Below, piece by piece: positions 49,302-57,480 of a stretch of DNA of 64,000 nucleotides. Numbering within the stretch: the first letter of the stretch is position 1; the number at the start of each line of letters is the position of its first letter. The notes under the pieces are model-generated. The model saw nothing but the letters and a program-made list of their open reading frames with translations. It did no database searches and was not told the origin of the DNA. The translations under genes were made by a program, and so were the position numbers. Source of the stretch: Chryseobacterium scophthalmum (GTDB lineage Bacteria > Bacteroidota > Bacteroidia > Flavobacteriales > Weeksellaceae); the NCBI RefSeq assembly GCF_900143185.1, contig NZ_FSRQ01000001.1, positions 124,001 through 188,000 on the forward strand, read 5' to 3'.

Positions 49302-51404
49302 ATGGAAAACGTAAAAACATTCAAATACGTAGATTATTTATGGGATGAAAGCAAAGCAGCTTCTTTGGGAGATGATCAGGTTGCTTTATTTTTATACCGT
49401 TCAAACATATTAGGAGCAGACCTTAGAATTACCAATTATGGTGGTGGTAACACAAGTTGCAAAACCATCGAAAAAGATCCGCTAACCAATGAAGAAGTTG
49501 AGGTAATGTGGGTAAAAGGTTCAGGTGGAGACATCGGAACGTTGACCAGAAAAGGAATTGCCGGATTATATACGGAAAGACTAAGAAATCTTAAAAATGT
49601 TTACGGAGGTTTAGCAGACGAAGACAGAATGGTTGGTTTATTCGATCACTGTATTTTTGATCTGGATAGCAAAGCGCCTTCTATTGATACACCACTACAC
49701 GGTTTACTTCCATTTAAACATATCGATCACCTTCACCCGGATGCATTAATTGCAGTTGCAGCAGCAAAAGACAGCGAAAAAATTACCAAAGAAATTTGGG
49801 GTGACACAATGGGGTGGGTTCCTTGGCAAAGACCTGGTTTCGATCTAGGTTTACAGCTTGAAAAATGTTTAGCTGATAATCCTGGAATCAGAGGAATCGT
49901 TTTAGGAAGCCACGGATTGTTCACTTGGGGCGATACTTCTTACGAATGTTATATGAATAGTTTGGAAGTAATTGAAACCGCCTCTGAATATATTGCTAAA
50001 AAAATTGAAGAAAACGGACAGGTTTTCGGCGGACAAAAAGTAGAGTCGCTTCCAGCTGACGAACGTAAAAACAAAGCTGCTAAGTTGATTCCTTTGTTGA
50101 GAGGTTTGGCTTCTTCTGAAAACAGAATGGTTGGTCATTTCACCGACAGCGATGTTGTTTTAGAATACATCAACAGCAATGATTTAGAAAGATTGGCTCC
50201 GCTTGGAACTTCTTGCCCGGATCACTTTTTAAGAACAAAGATTCAACCTTTGGTGTTGACTTTAGATAAAAATGAAGATTTAAGCGATTCTAAAGCTATT
50301 TTAGATAAATTAAATCCACTTTTCGAACAGTACAGACAAGAATACAAAGAATATTACGAAACGTGTAAGCATCCAAACAGTCCTGCAATGCGTGACCCGA
50401 ACCCGGTGATCATCATTTATCCGGGAGTGGGAATGTTCAGTTTCTCAAAAGATAAGCAGACAACACGTGTTGCGAATGAGTTTTATGTGAATGCAATCAA
50501 CGTAATGCGTGGTGCAGAAGCAATTTCAGAATATACTTCTTTACCAAGACAGGAAGCTTTCGACATAGAATATTGGTTACTTGAAGAAGCTAAATTGCAG
50601 AGAATGCCAAAAGAAAAACCTCTTTCAAGAAAAGTGGCAATCGTAACCGGAGCAGGCGGTGGAATCGGACAGGCAATCGCTGACAAAATGGTTGCTGAAG
50701 GCGCGGTTGTTGTTTTCACAGACCTTAATCAGGAAGCGGTGGATTCTGTAACATCAAAATACAGCAAAGACCAAGCGGTTGCCGTCCCTTGTGATGTGAC
50801 AAGCGAAGAAGCAATTGCAAATGCTTTCAAAGAAGCCGTTTTAGCATTCGGCGGAGTAGATATTATTGTACATTCTGCAGGTTTGGCGATTTCTAAATCT
50901 TTGGAAGACACGACTACAAAAGACTGGGATTTATTGGAAAATGTTTTGGTAAAAGGTCAGTTTATGATGGCTAAAAGCGGTGCTGAAATTTTGAAAAAGC
51001 AAAATTTAGGTGGCGACATCGTCAATATTGCAAGCAAAAACGGTTTAGTTGCCGGACCAAATAACGTAGCGTATGGAACTGCAAAAGCAGCACAACAGCA
51101 CATGACGAGATTATTGGCAGCAGAATTAGCAACTGATAAAATCAGAGTAAATGTTGTAAATCCGGACGGAGTTATCGTTGGAAGCAAAATTTGGGAAGGT
51201 TCTTGGGCAGAAGGTCGTGCAAAAGCAAACGGAATTTCTGTAGAAGAATTGCCTGCGTTTTACGCAAAGAGAAATCTGTTAAACGAAATTATTCTTCCTG
51301 AAGACATTGCCAACGGAGTTTTCGCTTGTGTAGCGATTTTAGATAAAACCACAGGAAATATCATCAATGTAGATGGCGGAATGGCAAATGCTTTCCCAAG
51401 ATAA
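49302..51404 (+). CDS. bifunctional rhamnulose-1-phosphate aldolase / short-chain dehydrogenase
   Basis: A 700-aa fusion. Residues 1-410 are a class II aldolase domain with His-rich metal-binding segments (KHIDHLHPDA, GSHGLFTWGD). Residues 440-700 are a short-chain dehydrogenase with TGAGGGIG (449-456) and the catalytic Tyr591/Lys595 in YGTAK. The aldolase splits L-rhamnulose-1-phosphate to DHAP and L-lactaldehyde; the dehydrogenase oxidises lactaldehyde to L-lactate. Such fusions are known in Bacteroidota and Bacillus. The gene follows the susCD pair and precedes the isomerase. Confidence 0.93.
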   Translation: MENVKTFKYVDYLWDESKAASLGDDQVALFLYRSNILGADLRITNYGGGNTSCKTIEKDPLTNEEVEVMWVKGSGGDIGTLTRKGIAGLYTERLRNLKNVYGGLADEDRMVGLFDHCIFDLDSKAPSIDTPLHGLLPFKHIDHLHPDALIAVAAAKDSEKITKEIWGDTMGWVPWQRPGFDLGLQLEKCLADNPGIRGIVLGSHGLFTWGDTSYECYMNSLEVIETASEYIAKKIEENGQVFGGQKVESLPADERKNKAAKLIPLLRGLASSENRMVGHFTDSDVVLEYINSNDLERLAPLGTSCPDHFLRTKIQPLVLTLDKNEDLSDSKAILDKLNPLFEQYRQEYKEYYETCKHPNSPAMRDPNPVIIIYPGVGMFSFSKDKQTTRVANEFYVNAINVMRGAEAISEYTSLPRQEAFDIEYWLLEEAKLQRMPKEKPLSRKVAIVTGAGGGIGQAIADKMVAEGAVVVFTDLNQEAVDSVTSKYSKDQAVAVPCDVTSEEAIANAFKEAVLAFGGVDIIVHSAGLAISKSLEDTTTKDWDLLENVLVKGQFMMAKSGAEILKKQNLGGDIVNIASKNGLVAGPNNVAYGTAKAAQQHMTRLLAAELATDKIRVNVVNPDGVIVGSKIWEGSWAEGRAKANGISVEELPAFYAKRNLLNEIILPEDIANGVFACVAILDKTTGNIINVDGGMANAFPR

Positions 51405-51423
51405 TTATTGGTTAATATATTTT

Positions 51424-51561
51424 ATTTGGGCAGCTTAATCCGCCCTCCGTTCCCGCTTTTTTGCTAGCCTATCTGAGCTTGTCGAAGGATCTCTCCTCGC
51501 AAAAAGAGCTCCACTCAGGTCGGGCTGCGAGAAATCTAGGAACGGGATTCATCTGTTCAAA
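51424..51561. repeat. dispersed repeat family A, copy 2
   Basis: Same element as 38092-38210, but with an extra segment in the middle that contains TCTGAGCTTGTCGAAGGA (51472-51489), a motif found separately at 38324-38341. Confidence 0.8.
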
Positions 51562-51599
51562 ATAAAAAAAATAATTAGGAAGAGATAGATTCAAAAAGA

Positions 51600-51643
51600 G
51601 CCACAAAGTGGCGACATAAAATAGCATAGGGTGAAGCCCTATG
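51600..51643. repeat. paired small palindromes
   Basis: GCCACAAAGTGGC (51600-51612) and CATAGGGTGAAGCCCTATG (51625-51643), each a hairpin. Two-hairpin layout like the REP-like element at 34248 but different sequence. Confidence 0.65.
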
Positions 51644-51685
51644 AAGGAATAAATATTTAATACTAATTTTAATCAATCAATTCAA

Positions 51686-51714
51686 CCTTGTCAAGGTTCG
51701 AAACCTTGACAAGG
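51686..51714. repeat. palindromic repeat family B, copy 2
   Basis: CCTTGTCAAGGTT pairs with AACCTTGACAAGG around a small loop. Matches 38249-38280. Confidence 0.8.
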
Positions 51715-51778
51715 CTAATAAAAATCAAACAAAAATTCTTTTGTGACTTTTGTGGTTTAAACAAATAAAAATCAAACT

Positions 51779-53059
51779 ATGATTATAGGAAAAGATATCA
51801 TTGAACAATACAATAAAAACGAAGTCGAAAACTTTAATTCAGACTTTGATTTTCTTCAAAATAAATTAACAAAATCAGGTTCAAACGTTGCTGAAATCGT
51901 CAACAAAATTGCCGATTTCCAAGTGGCAATTCCAAGTTGGGCTTTAGGCGCTGGAGGAACCCGTTTCGGAAGATTTTCTTACGGTGGCGAACCATCTTCT
52001 TTAGAACAAAAGTTAGATGATGTAGGGTTAATTCACGCTTTAACGCATTCTGCAGGCGCTATTTCTCTTCATATTCCTTGGGATATTCCGACTGATGTGA
52101 AAGCGATCAAAGAAAAAGCAACATCTCACGGATTGATCTTTGATGCAATGAATTCAAACACATTTCAGGATCAACCGAATGCAAAACAATCGTATAAATT
52201 TGGTTCTTTAAATGCCACGAATGAAGACGCAAGAGCTTACGCAGTTGAACACAACAAAGAAGTCATCAGAATTGGAAAAGAATTAGATTCAAAAAGTTTA
52301 ACTGTTTGGTTGGCAGATGGATCAAGTTTTCCAGGACAGTTGAATTTCCAGACTGCTTTGGCTAAAACTGAACAAAGTTTAAAAGAAATCTATTCAGATT
52401 TACCGGAAGACTGGAAATTGTTCATCGAATACAAACCATACGAACCGAATTTCTATTCAACAACCATCCAGGATTGGGGAACTTCCTTCATGTTGGCAAA
52501 TGCTTGCGGAGACAGAGCGTATACTTTGGTAGATTTAGGCCATCATTTACCAAACTCAAACATTGAGCAAATCGTTGCAACCTTGATGTACAAAGGAAAA
52601 TTAGGAGGTTTCCATTTCAACGACAGCAAATATGGAGACGACGATTTAACGGTAGGTTCTATTAAGCCTTATGCTTTGTTCTTGATCTTCAATGAATTGG
52701 TGTATGGAATGGAAAATAATCCAAACAATCCTTATCCGGCTTGGATGATCGATGCAAGTCATAACATCAAAGATCCTTTGGAAGATCTATTACAATCTTT
52801 GGAAGCGATATTAATAGCGTATGCAACCGCACTTTTGGTAGATCAGAAAGCGTTAAAAGAAGCACAGCAAAATAATGATGTTGTTTTGGCTCAGGATATT
52901 TTGCAGAACGCATACAGAACTGATGTTCGTCCGTTATTAAGAGCGGCGAGATTACAGACAGGGGCGGCTTTAGACCCGATCGCAACATACAGAAACCTTA
53001 AAGTAAGAGAGCAATTGATTTCCGAAAGAGGTTTAAATGTAAAAGCAACAGGATTATAA
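51779..53059 (+). CDS. rhaI: L-rhamnose isomerase, RhaI type
   Basis: A 426-aa TIM-barrel isomerase that converts L-rhamnose to L-rhamnulose. Its metal-binding residues line up with the Pseudomonas stutzeri enzyme at a constant offset of two: Glu217, Asp252, His279, Asp287, Asp289 and Asp325 (FIEYKPYEP, VDLGHH, HFNDSKYGDDD, MIDASHN). It is the RhaI type, unrelated in detail to E. coli RhaA. Preceded by a repeat-filled gap and followed by an inverted repeat. Confidence 0.94.
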   Translation: MIIGKDIIEQYNKNEVENFNSDFDFLQNKLTKSGSNVAEIVNKIADFQVAIPSWALGAGGTRFGRFSYGGEPSSLEQKLDDVGLIHALTHSAGAISLHIPWDIPTDVKAIKEKATSHGLIFDAMNSNTFQDQPNAKQSYKFGSLNATNEDARAYAVEHNKEVIRIGKELDSKSLTVWLADGSSFPGQLNFQTALAKTEQSLKEIYSDLPEDWKLFIEYKPYEPNFYSTTIQDWGTSFMLANACGDRAYTLVDLGHHLPNSNIEQIVATLMYKGKLGGFHFNDSKYGDDDLTVGSIKPYALFLIFNELVYGMENNPNNPYPAWMIDASHNIKDPLEDLLQSLEAILIAYATALLVDQKALKEAQQNNDVVLAQDILQNAYRTDVRPLLRAARLQTGAALDPIATYRNLKVREQLISERGLNVKATGL

Positions 53060-53146
53060 AATCTGTTTTAAATTTGATAATTTCAACTTTCAAGTGCAAT
53101 TGAGAGTTTAATTATATGTATCCTTATATAGTTTCGTTAAGGGAAA

Positions 53147-53186
53147 AGTGTTTAGATTATTAAGTTTTTCTTATTGTCTAAACACT
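53147..53186. promoter_or_regulatory. inverted repeat between rhaI and the kinase gene
   Basis: AGTGTTTAGA (53147-53156) pairs with TCTAAACACT (53177-53186). It may be a weak terminator or attenuator; T-rich sequence follows only after a gap. Confidence 0.4.
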
Positions 53187-53284
53187 CCTTAATGATTTGT
53201 TTTTTATAATTAAAATAAACAACTTAGTGCTATTAATGAAAATATTTGCGCTATTTGTGTTTAAATAAATAATTCATCATAAGA

Positions 53285-54670
53285 ATGTCCAAGAAGAAGG
53301 TAACCATAGTATTTGATATTGGAAAGACCAATAAAAAATTCTTTTTATTTGATAAAAATTATAAAGAAGTCGTTCGGGAATATACAGAATTACCGCTTAC
53401 GACAGACGAAGACGGTTACCCAACTGAAGATCTTCCTGCATTGCAAAATTGGATCAAAGAAAACTTTAATGCTATTTTGGATGATGAAAATTTTGAAGTA
53501 AAAGCCATTAATTTTTCTACCTACGGAGCGAGTTTTGTGCATCTTGATCAGAAAGGAAATGTTCTTACGCCTTTGTACAACTATACAAAACCGATGGATC
53601 AGGATATTCTTGATTTATTCTACGAAAAACACGGCGGGAAATTAAAAATTGCCCGTGAAACAGCATCTCCACAAGCAGGAATGTTGAATTCGGGTTTGCA
53701 GTTGTTTTGGTTAAAATATAAACATCCGGAAGTTTTCAAAAAAATTCGTTACAGTTTACATTTACCACAATATTTATCGTATTTATTTACTGGGATTTGT
53801 GTTTCAGAATTTACGTCAATCGGTTGTCACACGAATCTTTGGGATTACGACAAAGCAGATTATCACGATTGGGTTTACGAAGAAGAAATTGATGCTTTAT
53901 TACCTCCGATCGTTCCAACTTCTGCGAGTATCAATACGTCTTACAGAAATAAAAAAATTAAGATCGGTGTCGGTATTCACGACAGTTCATCAGCGCTATT
54001 GCCTTATATTTTAAGCAAGAAAGAACCTTTTTTATTACTTTCAACAGGAACATGGAGTATTTCTCTGAATCCTTTTAATGATGAAAGTTTAACAGACGAA
54101 GACATCGAAAATAACTGCCTGAACTATATGCGAATCGATGGGAAACGTGTGAAAGCATCACGTTTTTTCATGGGTAATGAATATAAAATTCAGGTCGAAA
54201 AACTCTGCGATTATTACGGAAAAGAATATGGTTTCCATAGAGAAGTACAATTTGACCAGGATCTGTATCTTCGTTTAATGAAACATAAAGCGGTTTATTT
54301 CCGTTTTGAAGGCATTATTTTAAAAAGAAAAATGATTACTGCAACAGATCTTAATTCATTCGAAACTTTTGAAGAAGCTTATCATCAGTTAATGATTGAA
54401 TTGATGGATTTACAGATTCATACGATTAAAAATGCGATTGGAAATTCAGATATAAAAAATATTTACATTGATGGCGGATTTACAGACAATGATGTGTTTA
54501 TGAAACTGATGTCGCATCATTTTCAGCATTACAATGTGATGTCTACTCATTCTCCGCTGGGTTCTGCATTGGGAGCTTCAATGGTAATTTCCAATAAAAA
54601 AATCGACGAAACTTTTTTACAGCAGCATTATCAGATGAAAGTGCTTCAGCCATTAATTTTAAATTATTAA
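53285..54670 (+). CDS. rhaB: rhamnulokinase-like FGGY carbohydrate kinase
   Basis: A 461-aa sugar kinase of the ASKHA fold. The N-terminal phosphate loop is VFDIGKTNKKFFLFD, and the second nucleotide-binding element is LLLSTGTWSISLNPF. YIDGGFTDND near residue 395 matches the adenosine region of FGGY kinases. By position between RhaI and the aldolase function it would phosphorylate L-rhamnulose. The kinase family is sure; the substrate is inferred from context. Confidence 0.9.
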   Translation: MSKKKVTIVFDIGKTNKKFFLFDKNYKEVVREYTELPLTTDEDGYPTEDLPALQNWIKENFNAILDDENFEVKAINFSTYGASFVHLDQKGNVLTPLYNYTKPMDQDILDLFYEKHGGKLKIARETASPQAGMLNSGLQLFWLKYKHPEVFKKIRYSLHLPQYLSYLFTGICVSEFTSIGCHTNLWDYDKADYHDWVYEEEIDALLPPIVPTSASINTSYRNKKIKIGVGIHDSSSALLPYILSKKEPFLLLSTGTWSISLNPFNDESLTDEDIENNCLNYMRIDGKRVKASRFFMGNEYKIQVEKLCDYYGKEYGFHREVQFDQDLYLRLMKHKAVYFRFEGIILKRKMITATDLNSFETFEEAYHQLMIELMDLQIHTIKNAIGNSDIKNIYIDGGFTDNDVFMKLMSHHFQHYNVMSTHSPLGSALGASMVISNKKIDETFLQQHYQMKVLQPLILNY

Positions 54671-54672
54671 AT

Positions 54673-54743
54673 TTTGTTGTTGGTTGATAGTTGTCAGTTG
54701 ATGGCAAAAACCTCAAAACCAACAACTATCAACCAACAACAAA
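54673..54743. repeat. 22-bp perfect inverted repeat
   Basis: Arm 54673-54694 (with GTTGTTGGTTGATAGTTGT) pairs with 54722-54743 across a 27-nt loop. It fills almost the whole gap between the kinase and lactate dehydrogenase genes. Its GTTGATA unit is the complement of the TATCAAC heptamer tandem repeat at 57450-57477. Confidence 0.75.
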
Positions 54744-54752
54744 CAACCAATT

Positions 54753-55904
54753 ATGTCGTTTCCATTTGATACCAATTACGCTTCTCTCGAATTACTTATT
54801 GAAAAAGCAAAAAAAAGAATGCCCCGTTTCGCTTTCGAATATTTGGATGGTGGATGTAATGAAAACATCAATCGAGACAGAAATACAAGCGAGCTAAGAG
54901 AAGTTTTGCTTCGTCCGCAATACCTGAACAATAATTATTCAGAAGCCAATATGGAAACTGAATTGTTCGGAAAGACTTATTCTGCACCTTTCGGAATTTC
55001 TCCTGTTGGTTTACAAGGATTAATGTGGCCCAATGCTCCCGAAATTTTAGCGAAAGCAGCTTTTAAACATAATATTCCTTTTATTTTAAGTACCGTAACA
55101 ACAAGCAGTATCGAAAGAATTGCAGAATTAACCGAAGGAAAAGCTTGGTATCAATTGTATCATCCCAGAGAAGAATGGTTGCGTGATGATATTCTAGACC
55201 GTTGTGAAGCTTCTGGTTATGATGTACTCTGTGTTTTATCAGATGTTCCTACTTTTGGATACAGAGCAAAGGAAATCAGAAACGGTTTGGCAATGCCGCC
55301 GCAATTGAATTTCAGAAATGTTTCCCAGGCTTTAGCAAGGCCAGAATGGTGTCTGGAAATTTTGAAACATGGGGTTCCCAGTTTTAAAACGATGGAAAAA
55401 TATATGGACAAAAATATGGGCGTAAAACAGCTGGGACAGTTCATGAATTCTACATTTTCCGGAAGATTAAATTCAGACAGAATCAAAGCAATTCGTGATA
55501 AATGGAAAGGGAAACTTGTCATTAAAGGCGTTGCTTCTGATGAAGATGCTGCAGAAGCAGTTCGGTTAGGTTTCGACGGAATGATTATTTCAAACCACGG
55601 CGGAAGACAATTGGATGCAGGAGAATCTACGATTTCTGTAGTTAAAGAAATCAGCGAAAAATATAAAGGTCAGATCAAGATCATGATGGATAGTGGCGTG
55701 AGAACCGGTCCTGATGTTGCTCGAGCTTTAAGCTGTGGCGCAGAGTTTACCTTTATGGGACGTACTTTTATGTATGCAGTCGGTGCTTTAGGCGAAAAAG
55801 GCGGCGATCATATTATTGAAATGCTTAAAATGCAATTCAGGCAGGTAATGGAGCAGGTCTGCTGTGATAAACCGGAAGATTTGCAGAAATTTAGAGTAAA
55901 GTAG
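54753..55904 (+). CDS. lldD: FMN-dependent alpha-hydroxy-acid dehydrogenase (L-lactate dehydrogenase-like)
   Basis: A 383-aa flavoenzyme of the LldD family. The active-site His282 is in SNHGGRQLD, with the FMN-phosphate region in SGVRTGPDVA and GRTFMYA. The N-terminus FAFEYLDGGCNENINRD is typical. Its place after the rhamnose genes suggests it oxidises the L-lactate made by the aldolase/dehydrogenase fusion to pyruvate, completing the pathway. Family certain; substrate inferred. Confidence 0.9.
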   Translation: MSFPFDTNYASLELLIEKAKKRMPRFAFEYLDGGCNENINRDRNTSELREVLLRPQYLNNNYSEANMETELFGKTYSAPFGISPVGLQGLMWPNAPEILAKAAFKHNIPFILSTVTTSSIERIAELTEGKAWYQLYHPREEWLRDDILDRCEASGYDVLCVLSDVPTFGYRAKEIRNGLAMPPQLNFRNVSQALARPEWCLEILKHGVPSFKTMEKYMDKNMGVKQLGQFMNSTFSGRLNSDRIKAIRDKWKGKLVIKGVASDEDAAEAVRLGFDGMIISNHGGRQLDAGESTISVVKEISEKYKGQIKIMMDSGVRTGPDVARALSCGAEFTFMGRTFMYAVGALGEKGGDHIIEMLKMQFRQVMEQVCCDKPEDLQKFRVK

Positions 55905-56009
55905 ATTTTGCTGGTAAACTGTGAGGCGAAGGATTTTGGTTTTGTGACGGTAGATGCGGGAAAAAAATATTTGGATTAAATACTAGATAATTTAGAAATG
56001 CTTGAGTAA
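55905..56009 (+). pseudogene. possible remnant of a GNAT acetyltransferase 3' end
   Basis: Directly after the lactate dehydrogenase stop and in the same frame, 24 codons read AKDFGFVTVDAGKKYLD before a stop, then ILDNLEMLE to a second stop. This is like the C-terminal strand of GNAT proteins (GFVTVDA..., ...NGFEML). No start or N-terminal part is visible. Low confidence. Confidence 0.25.
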
Positions 56010-56045
56010 TAAAAGTTTCAAAATTTATCGATAGAGTGGTTTTAT

Positions 56046-56774
56046 TTATTTTTGTAAATTATTTTGCAGTACAGGCGGAGGCGGAGAAATAGGAGAATAA
56101 TTTTTTATTTGCTGATTGGTTCCTTTAACTTTGACATTCTTATCCATATATAGAATTTTCAAATCTAAATCTGGATTATTAGTAATATCAATTTCCTTAA
56201 TTTGATTTCCGTCTATTGAAAATTGTATTAATTGTGGGTTTTTATAGAATTCTATTTTAGTAAGTTTATTATCATCAGCAGATAAATATTTTAATTTTGA
56301 AAATTGATTCAGTTCAATTTTATTTATTTTGTTATCCATAAAATTTAACATCTCAATATTTGGACAGTCTTTAATTGTTACTTCTTCTAAAAGGTTGAGA
56401 CCAAATGCTAATTCTTTTAGTTTAGGCATATTTGAAATTTCTAGTTTTGTTAGTTTATTTCTTGCACAATATAATTTTTCAAGATGTAGAAAGTCTTTTA
56501 ATTTGAGTGTTTTGATTTCATTTATTGTTAATGAAACACTTTTTAGATTTTTAAAAAATATTAGATCTTCAACATTAACTAAGTTTTCTTCCATTAAATC
56601 AAGACTATCAACTTTTGTAGCCTCATTAATCTCAATTTTTCCATTCTTATTAATGTCAATTTCTGGATACTTTTTTAGTATAACTTGTTCAAAATGAGGG
56701 TTTTTAAATTTTAAATCCTGAGAGTGTAAATTATTTGTGAGAAAAAGAATAAATATTAAAAGTAAATTTTTCAT
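56046..56774 (-). CDS. secreted leucine-rich-repeat protein
   Basis: A 242-aa protein with a signal peptide (cleavage near NLHSQD). Residues about 60-215 hold short leucine-rich repeats of the pattern LKxLxLxxNxLxxI (KLEKLYCARNKLTKLEI-like units). An EF-hand-like DINKNGKIEINEA loop at about 40-52 could bind calcium. The C-terminus is Pro-rich (SPPPPV). Probably surface or periplasmic and protein-binding. No link to pectin use is evident. Confidence 0.8.
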   Translation of the reverse strand: MKNLLLIFILFLTNNLHSQDLKFKNPHFEQVILKKYPEIDINKNGKIEINEATKVDSLDLMEENLVNVEDLIFFKNLKSVSLTINEIKTLKLKDFLHLEKLYCARNKLTKLEISNMPKLKELAFGLNLLEEVTIKDCPNIEMLNFMDNKINKIELNQFSKLKYLSADDNKLTKIEFYKNPQLIQFSIDGNQIKEIDITNNPDLDLKILYMDKNVKVKGTNQQIKNYSPISPPPPVLQNNLQK

Positions 56775-56924
56775 AATAAATTTCTAAGCATAGTGTTACG
56801 AATAATTATCAACAAATTTTAAAAGTTTGCAATAAATTTTAAAAATCTAAGATAAGCTAATTCGGAGTTCTTCAGCATGAGTAACAAATTATTAATCCGT
56901 ATTTTCATACCAAAGTAGATTTAT

Positions 56925-57368
56925 TTACTTTTTTTTCTCCGATTTCACAGCCTGTCTCGCCAGCAATTTCCAGTCTTTTTTAGCTTTCGTCCAAACCAGT
57001 AAAATATCCAAAGTCACATCTCCCGGAGCTTTTCCAAGATCAGCAGTCGTAGCATAAAAATGATGACGAACAATTGCCGTATTTCCAACGATACTGACGT
57101 TTTGATTAGTAATATCAATGGTTAAAAAATCAGATTTTTTGTTGACTAATTTTTCTACAAATTCTTTCGCATCATCAATATGCCCTCCTGAGTGTCCGTA
57201 AGTCAATTCCGGTACAATTAATGATTCCAACGCTGATTTTTCACCACTAATCATGGCTAATCTGAGTTTTTCTGCCGCATCTGTTATGGCTTGAGTATCA
57301 TCTTTTTTCTGCCCGAAAACAGCAATTGCCATCAGAAAACTCATGGCAAAAATTAATTTATTGATCAT
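56925..57368 (-). CDS. secreted SnoaL/NTF2-like (DUF4440) protein
   Basis: A 147-aa protein with a signal peptide ending near residue 19 (VFGQ). The rest fits the DUF4440/NTF2-like cone fold (LRLAMISGEKSALESLIVPELTYGH; AIVRHHFYATT; ILLVWTKAKKDWKLLARQ). These small domains can bind small ligands or have isomerase-type activity. The function here is unknown; it lies between the LRR gene and the GntR regulator on the same strand. Confidence 0.85.
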   Translation of the reverse strand: MINKLIFAMSFLMAIAVFGQKKDDTQAITDAAEKLRLAMISGEKSALESLIVPELTYGHSGGHIDDAKEFVEKLVNKKSDFLTIDITNQNVSIVGNTAIVRHHFYATTADLGKAPGDVTLDILLVWTKAKKDWKLLARQAVKSEKKK

Positions 57369-57449
57369 TATTATAAAATATTGTTTGAAAAATTTAAAAT
57401 TATTTTATTTAGTAACTATTTGTATTTTAGTTAATTAAAGTGTAATTCC

Positions 57450-57477
57450 TATCAACTATCAACTATCAACTATCAAC
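57450..57477. repeat. four tandem TATCAAC heptamers
   Basis: Four perfect head-to-tail copies right beside the 3' end of the GntR gene. The complement unit occurs in the inverted repeat at 54673-54743. Copy number could vary between strains. Confidence 0.8.
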
Positions 57478-57480
57478 CAT

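Larger units (their letters stand above)
51405..51778. other. 374-bp gap made of stacked repeats
   Basis: No gene. Contains repeat family A (51424-51561), two small palindromes (51600-51612 and 51625-51643), palindrome B (51686-51714) and a TTTGTGACTTTTGTGG stretch before the isomerase start. Confidence 0.7.

Noticed and set aside
57450..57477. CRISPR-like array
   Set aside because: Units are contiguous heptamers with no spacers and no cas genes nearby; a simple tandem repeat.
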